A stretch of DNA of 10,599 nucleotides, taken from an uncultured Eubacteriales bacterium (GTDB taxonomy: Bacteria > Bacillota_A > Clostridia > Christensenellales > Aristaeellaceae). Shown piece by piece: positions 6,811 through 10,599 of the stretch (position 1 is the first letter of the stretch; each line of letters opens with the position of its first letter). The stretch spans positions 1 to 10,599 of the forward strand of contig USEE01000028.1 in the NCBI GenBank assembly GCA_900553645.1. Reading direction: 5' to 3'. A model generated the notes under the pieces. That model made no database searches. It saw only the letters and a list, made by a program, of their open reading frames with translations, and was not told the DNA's origin. Both the position numbers and the translations under genes were made by a program.

Positions 6811-7670
6811 ACCAGCACCTCGATTCCTTTGTCGGTAAATGGCTGAGTAAAGGCGTTCGGCTCGACGCTTTCGTCAAAGCCGGGTGAATAATCCATACCC
6901 AGCCGCGAATACTTTGCGCCCGCCGCCTTGTTGTATTTAAGCAGCTCGACGCGTATAAGTCCATTTGCGTCCGCAACCCATTTTGCGGTTTCAGTCATGT
7001 TTTCGGGGGTGTCATTTACGCCGGGTATCAGCGGCACGCGCGCGATGAATGGCTTGCCGCTGGATTTGAGCAATTCCAGGTTTGCGCGTATCCGCGTATT
7101 GTCAACGCCTGTCCAGTGCTTATGCGCCGCCGGGTCGGTATGCTTGATGTCGAACATGATAAGGTCGATTTCCCGTATCACGTCATGAAACACTTCGCTA
7201 TGCAAATAACCGCTGGTTTCGACCGCCGCGTGCAATTCAGGCAGAAGCCGTCGCGTTTCAATCACAAATTCAGGCTGAGCCAGCGCCTCGCCGCCTGAAA
7301 ATGTAATTCCGCCGCCGTTCATTATCAAAAGCTTACTTATCCTCCGCACCCGCGCGGCAGCTTGTTCGGACGATACCTCCCGTCCGCACAGCTCGATCAG
7401 CCCGCCGGGACACGCCCGCACACATGCTCCGCACGCGACGCACCTGCTGGGCGAGGGACAGACGCGTTCGCACTCGCCGCAGTGCCGGCATCGTTCGCGC
7501 GCAATCATGCGCTGTACGCGCCGCTCCAGCCCCTCCGGGTTGTGACACCACCGGCAGCGCAGCGGACAGCCCTTCATGAATATCACGCAGCGTATGCCCG
7601 GCCCGTCGTATATTCCGAATTCCTCAATGTCAAATATCATGCCGCTGGCCGTATGTATCACCTCCGACAT
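6804..7670 (-). CDS. Glycyl radical enzyme activating enzyme (radical SAM)
   Basis: This enzyme cleaves S-adenosylmethionine to a 5'-deoxyadenosyl radical and abstracts hydrogen from the glycine of the partner radical enzyme, presumably Gly656 of the adjacent gene product. The 288 residues begin with the family hallmark IYDGPGIRCVIFMKGCPLRC (20-39); Cys35, Cys39 and Cys42 (CxxxCxxC) hold the catalytic 4Fe-4S cluster. A ferredoxin-like insert carries two further 4Fe-4S sets: Cys61, 64, 67, 71 and Cys77, 80, 83, 87. This arrangement is typical of activases for dehydratase and decarboxylase-type enzymes and absent from classical PflA. The SAM-binding GGE lies in TFSGGEAL (123-130), and DIKHTD is at 174-179. 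The start is uncertain: ATG 7670 lacks an upstream Shine-Dalgarno; Met11 (7640) is an alternative. It is promoter-proximal and precedes its target enzyme, the reverse of pflB-pflA or cutC-cutD. Confidence 0.94.
   Translation of the reverse strand: MSEVIHTASGMIFDIEEFGIYDGPGIRCVIFMKGCPLRCRWCHNPEGLERRVQRMIARERCRHCGECERVCPSPSRCVACGACVRACPGGLIELCGREVSSEQAAARVRRISKLLIMNGGGITFSGGEALAQPEFVIETRRLLPELHAAVETSGYLHSEVFHDVIREIDLIMFDIKHTDPAAHKHWTGVDNTRIRANLELLKSSGKPFIARVPLIPGVNDTPENMTETAKWVADANGLIRVELLKYNKAAGAKYSRLGMDYSPGFDESVEPNAFTQPFTDKGIEVLVC
7657..7665 (-). promoter_or_regulatory. Misplaced Shine-Dalgarno-like sequence inside the activase start region
   Basis: GGAGGTGAT is a nine-base complement to the 16S rRNA 3' end, but it lies 5 nt after ATG 7670 and 16 nt before ATG 7640. 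Neither spacing is normal for initiation. It leaves the true activase start open and may reflect a non-standard start or internal pausing. Confidence 0.45.
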
Positions 7671-7759
7671 TATAAACGGCAGTATAGTTATGCTGTATCA
7701 GAGCGAATTCACATAATAACATCTATTAATCTATTTAATGTAACTCCGGCAACACGCAA

Positions 7760-7788
7760 ATTATACAGCATTCGCGCGCAGTGCGCAA
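7760..7788 (-). promoter_or_regulatory. Sigma-A-like promoter of the activase / radical enzyme / GH127 operon
   Basis: On the minus strand TTGCGC (7788-7783) and a perfect TATAAT (7765-7760) are 17 nt apart. The -35 box matches only 3 of 6 consensus positions, which suits a regulated promoter. The leader before ATG 7670 would be roughly 80 nt. Confidence 0.6.
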
Positions 7789-7981
7789 TAGTGCCTTTAC
7801 CTACACGTAAAATAAATTTGGAAAGAGACTGTATTGGACTATACAGATATGCCCGCCGCATATGTCATAACAACACATCGACGAATGTGCTATATTCAGC
7901 CGCTTAAAGTGATATAATCGATAATCTGCATCAAAATCGATACGTGGGATTGTCATATCATACGAATGTAACGACGGCATG

Positions 7982-8010
7982 TTGCAATACAAACGATTTA
8001 TTGTTATAAT
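7982..8010 (+). promoter_or_regulatory. Sigma-A-like promoter of the regulator / alpha-mannosidase operon
   Basis: TTGCAA (7982-7987) and a perfect TATAAT (8005-8010) are 17 nt apart, placing the transcription start near 8017 and about 25 nt before the regulator ATG. The repeat block TGTCATATCA / ACGAATGT (7951-7969) sits just upstream of the -35 box, where an activator or repressor could act. Confidence 0.72.
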
Positions 8011-8042
8011 AATCCCGTGATTACAAGGCAGGGGGAATAGAC

Positions 8043-9206
8043 ATGGCACATGGCCGACAACCCAAGCCGAAGCCGCTGTATCAGAACGTCATGGACGACA
8101 TTTTGACGGCGATCGATTCGGGCGGGTTTTCGTTTGACAAGCCGATATGCACCGAAAGCGGGCTTATGGATAAGTACGGTTACAGCCGCATAACCGTGCG
8201 CCGCGCGTTGGACGAGCTGGAGAACATGGGCGTGCTGTACCGCAAGCGCGGCGTGGGCAGCTTCGTAAGCCGCGATTCATACCTTTCCAGCAAGGAAGAC
8301 TCGGTAAGCGTCGCGGGCAAGCTGTTCGCATTCATATGGCCGTTCAACATATCGCGCACCAGCCTCGCGGTCACGTTTCAGTCGGCCAACGATTATCTGC
8401 TGGCGCACGGCTGCTATGGCTCGGTATTCATTACCGAGGACGAGGGCGAAAAGAAAAGCAGCATGGTGCTGAGCCGCCTTGCGCATACCGACGTGGCGGG
8501 CATTGCGTATTATCCGCTCAAAAACGATATACACATAGACCTGCTTAACCCATTCGTATTCAAAAATCGCCCCGTGGTAATAATGGACATGCCCAGCGGC
8601 TGTTCGTATCTGCCCAGCGTGACCAGTGACAACGCGGGCGGCAGTCTGAAACTGATGGAGCATCTGACGATGCTGGGGCACAGGAAGATCGCCTATATAT
8701 CCGGCATAGGCGCAATGCAGCGCGCCACCGTGGGCGACCGCATAGCCGGGTATCTGGCAGGGCATTCGCGCGCGGGCCTGCCGATAACGCCCGACTTTAT
8801 ACATACCGACGTAACTGCGGACAAGTGGACTGCGCCGCTTGGCGAGCCGGACAGCCTGCGCGCACTGCTCGAGCATCTGGTGTCGTGCGGCGTTACTGCG
8901 GTGCTTGCCGAAAACGACGCGCTGGCCTACCATATAATAGTTACCTGCCGCGATCTGGGCATAGACGTACCCGGCCGTCTCAGCGTATGTGGCTTTGACG
9001 ACAGCGAATGGGCGGCCCTGCTTGAGCATTCCGAACCGTCCGCGCATCTGACAACCGTGCGTCAAGATCAGGCCGCAATGGGGCGCGCGGTGGCTGAACT
9101 CCTCTATAAAGGACTCAACGAACCAATAGGCATACACAAACCCGTGGTAGTACCCACCACATTGATAACAGGCGATACGACCGCAAAGGCGTATCAATCT
9201 GAATAA
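8043..9206 (+). CDS. AraR-type transcriptional regulator (GntR winged helix plus LacI-type sugar-binding domain)
   Basis: A likely sugar-responsive regulator, usually a repressor released by its effector. The 387-residue protein joins an N-terminal GntR winged helix (about 12-77; YGYSRITVRRALDELENMGV at 45-64, RKRGVGSFV at 67-75) to a LacI/periplasmic-binding-protein-like domain (about 90-380). Recognisable segments of the latter are TSDNAGGSLKLMEHLTMLGH, the AENDALAYHI ligand-domain stretch, GIDVPGRLSVCGFDD and the late LTTVRQD. The same architecture is found in B. subtilis AraR, which senses L-arabinose, an apt parallel to the GH127 gene nearby. ATG 8043 is preceded by AGGGGG (8030-8035) at 7 nt. 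It is divergent from the activase operon and co-directional with the mannosidase gene 12 bp downstream, so it probably controls both arms and itself. Eighteen of 23 isoleucines are ATA. Effector and operator are inferred. Confidence 0.9.
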   Translation: MAHGRQPKPKPLYQNVMDDILTAIDSGGFSFDKPICTESGLMDKYGYSRITVRRALDELENMGVLYRKRGVGSFVSRDSYLSSKEDSVSVAGKLFAFIWPFNISRTSLAVTFQSANDYLLAHGCYGSVFITEDEGEKKSSMVLSRLAHTDVAGIAYYPLKNDIHIDLLNPFVFKNRPVVIMDMPSGCSYLPSVTSDNAGGSLKLMEHLTMLGHRKIAYISGIGAMQRATVGDRIAGYLAGHSRAGLPITPDFIHTDVTADKWTAPLGEPDSLRALLEHLVSCGVTAVLAENDALAYHIIVTCRDLGIDVPGRLSVCGFDDSEWAALLEHSEPSAHLTTVRQDQAAMGRAVAELLYKGLNEPIGIHKPVVVPTTLITGDTTAKAYQSE

Positions 9207-9218
9207 GGAGCTGAACAC

Positions 9219-10599
9219 ATGATAACCGAAAACGGCATGAATCAGACAAAGAATAAGCTGACTCGCTTCATCGGCACGCTGAAGTCGCTGATGTTCAGAC
9301 CTGTAGGCAGCATCGAAACCACGCTGTATCAGACAAAACAACCGCTGAACGAAATCCCGGATGCGCGCCTGTTCAAGCCCGCCGATTCGCCTGCATGGGG
9401 CGGCGATGGCGTGTACGGCTGGTTTAAGGGCGAATACACTGTGCCCGCCGAGCTGGACGGAAAGGCGATTTTCCTGTGGCCGCGCATGAAGTTTTATGAG
9501 GCAACGCTGTGGGTCAACGGCAAAATTCATTCCAATTACGCCGCTAAATTCGTGGAGGGCTCGCACGGCAACCACTATTGCAACCGCATAACGCCCTGCG
9601 CCAAGGCGGGCGAGAAGTTCGACTTCGCGCTGGAGGGCTATGCGTATCACGATATGCCCGGCACTCAGCCGCTCTCTGACGACGGCAAGGTGGATGAATT
9701 CGAGTATGCCGTGGGCGGCATGGACATATGTCTGCGCGACGATGAAGTGATGGACTTCATGTTCGATCTGGACACGCTGCTGTCGTTGTGCCGTGCGTTG
9801 GACGCAAGCTCGTTCCGCAGGGCTGAGGTAGAAAACGCGCTGTACAATGCCCACCTCAAGCTGTTTTACGATCCCGCAATGTGCACCGACGAGGAGTTCT
9901 GCTCCGGTCTGCGCGCCGCCGCGCCGATACTCAAGCAGCAGCTTGCGCGCAAAAACGGCGACGCAACTCCGCTTGTGGGCCTGATTGGTCATAGCCATAT
10001 GGACACGGCATGGCTGTGGCCGATAAGCGAGACGAACAAGAAGTGCGCCCGCACATATGCCAATCAGCTGAACCTGATGGCCGAATATCCCGAGTATCGC
10101 TTTGTACAGTCCTCGGCGTATCACAGCGATATAATCCGCCGCCAGTATCCCGAACTGTTCAGCCGCATACAAAAGGCGGTGGCCGAGGGCAAGTATGAAC
10201 CCAACGGCGGCGTGTGGGTGGAGTGCGACTGCAACCTGACCGGCGGCGAAAGCATGGTGCGCCAGTTCCTGTGGGGCCAGCGCTTTACCCGCAAGTATTT
10301 TGGCTACACCGCCGACAGCTTCTGGCTGCCCGACACGTTCGGCTATTCGTTCGCGATTCCGCAGATAATGAAGGAAAGCGGCGTAAAGTATTTCCTTACC
10401 ACTAAAATAGCGTGGAACGATACGACCAAGTTCCCGTATACGTCGTTCTACTGGCAGGGTCTTGACGGCACGCGCGTGCTGACGCATTTCAACCGCACGC
10501 ACATCGGCCCCACGCCCGAAACATTGCACGAAATAACCGACGGTGCCGACGCGATACGCGAAAACCGCGCCGCGCCCCTGCGCCTGTTCTCATATGGCA
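9219..10599 (+). CDS. GH38 alpha-mannosidase, 3' end beyond the window
   Basis: A retaining, zinc-dependent exo-alpha-mannosidase that should trim mannose from imported glycans. The open frame runs without a stop for 460 codons to the window edge; bacterial relatives are about 1000 residues, so roughly half is missing. Residues 58-145 look like the N-terminal beta domain (SPAWGGDGVYGWFKGEY). The catalytic domain opens with GLIGHSHMDTAWLWPISET (254-272), where His260 and Asp262 are the expected Zn ligands. WLPDTFGYSFAIPQI (369-383) carries the probable nucleophile Asp372, equivalent to Asp204 of Golgi mannosidase II. The fourth Zn ligand, a later His, lies outside the window. No signal peptide is visible, so a cytoplasmic location is likely. 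AAGGAG (9205-9210) overlaps the regulator stop and lies 8 nt before the ATG. GH38 is confident; linkage and substrate are not known. Confidence 0.92.
   Translation, partial: MITENGMNQTKNKLTRFIGTLKSLMFRPVGSIETTLYQTKQPLNEIPDARLFKPADSPAWGGDGVYGWFKGEYTVPAELDGKAIFLWPRMKFYEATLWVNGKIHSNYAAKFVEGSHGNHYCNRITPCAKAGEKFDFALEGYAYHDMPGTQPLSDDGKVDEFEYAVGGMDICLRDDEVMDFMFDLDTLLSLCRALDASSFRRAEVENALYNAHLKLFYDPAMCTDEEFCSGLRAAAPILKQQLARKNGDATPLVGLIGHSHMDTAWLWPISETNKKCARTYANQLNLMAEYPEYRFVQSSAYHSDIIRRQYPELFSRIQKAVAEGKYEPNGGVWVECDCNLTGGESMVRQFLWGQRFTRKYFGYTADSFWLPDTFGYSFAIPQIMKESGVKYFLTTKIAWNDTTKFPYTSFYWQGLDGTRVLTHFNRTHIGPTPETLHEITDGADAIRENRAAPLRLFSYG

Larger units (their letters stand above)
7671..8042. promoter_or_regulatory. 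Shared divergent regulatory region of the glycosidase / radical enzyme locus
   Basis: This 372-bp AT-rich gap separates the divergent activase and regulator genes and holds one sigma-A-like promoter for each. Short repeats suggest operators. TGTCATAWCA occurs at 7863-7872 and 7951-7960. ACGAATGT occurs at 7881-7888 and 7962-7969. AATCGATA occurs at 7916-7923 and 7935-7942, 19 bp apart, the first inside a near-palindrome ATAATCGATAAT (10 of 12 symmetrical positions). CACAT-N6-ATGTG (7874-7889) is a further dyad. An AraR-type protein encoded next door is the obvious candidate to bind some of these; which ones cannot be told from the sequence. Confidence 0.6.

Noticed and set aside
7801..8049. 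An 82-codon minus-strand open frame in the divergent intergenic region.
   Set aside because: It covers the regulator promoter and the repeats, has no Shine-Dalgarno site and no recognisable domain.
8277..10529. A 750-codon open frame on the minus strand.
   Set aside because: It is antisense to the regulator and the GH38 gene, both of which have diagnostic motifs. Its translation is low-complexity, rich in Ala, Arg, His and Val, with no recognisable domain. It is a by-product of GC-rich codon use.
1..10599. CRISPR arrays, tRNA or rRNA genes, riboswitches, microcompartment shell genes.
   Set aside because: No regularly spaced repeats, no tRNA-like cloverleaf, no familiar riboswitch core and no shell-protein coding sequence were seen.

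Overview
The window reads as chromosome of an anaerobic, spore-forming Firmicute of the Clostridia type. The evidence is a complete spoIIA sporulation operon, an oxygen-sensitive glycyl radical enzyme with its activase, strong Shine-Dalgarno sites, and short intergenic gaps with intrinsic terminators. The coding DNA looks GC-rich, yet isoleucine is mostly encoded by ATA, which is an unusual habit. I cannot name a genus; a gut-type Clostridia lineage would fit but is inference.

Layout, left to right. Positions 1-81 hold nothing I can assign. A sigma-H-like promoter (82-109) precedes spoIIAA, spoIIAB and sigF (161-1621, plus strand), the switch that activates the first forespore-specific sigma factor. 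A symmetrical hairpin (1629-1657) ends sigF and also the convergent gene 1700-2650 (minus), an NAD-dependent L-2-hydroxyacid dehydrogenase of the lactate/hydroxyisocaproate type. Just 24 bp upstream of that gene's start lies a 164-bp inverted-repeat element (2675-2838) that looks like a TA-targeting MITE.

The right two thirds (3010-10599) form one divergent carbohydrate locus. On the minus strand, in transcription order, are a radical-SAM glycyl radical enzyme activase (7670-6804), an unclassified glycyl radical enzyme (6810-4768) and a GH127-type cysteine glycosidase (4744-3071), closed by a strong terminator (3052-3010). On the plus strand are an AraR-type regulator (GntR winged helix fused to a LacI-type sugar-sensor domain, 8043-9206) and, 12 bp later, a GH38 alpha-mannosidase (from 9219, running off the window). 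The two arms share a 372-bp AT-rich region with one sigma-A-like promoter facing each way and several short repeats that may be operators.

The likely logic is as follows. The regulator senses a sugar and controls both arms. GH127 and GH38, neither with a signal peptide, trim imported oligosaccharides in the cytoplasm. The radical enzyme, which carries the Cys-x-Glu signature of radical eliminases rather than the Cys-Cys of pyruvate formate-lyase, acts on a released sugar, polyol or aglycone. Its glycyl-radical motif (RVWGWSG) departs from the usual RV(S/A)GY form, and the protein is about 70-85 residues shorter on the N-terminal side than well-known members. No microcompartment genes or transporter are in view. 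This radical-enzyme-plus-glycosidase set is the best candidate here for an undescribed pathway; its substrate cannot be read from the sequence.
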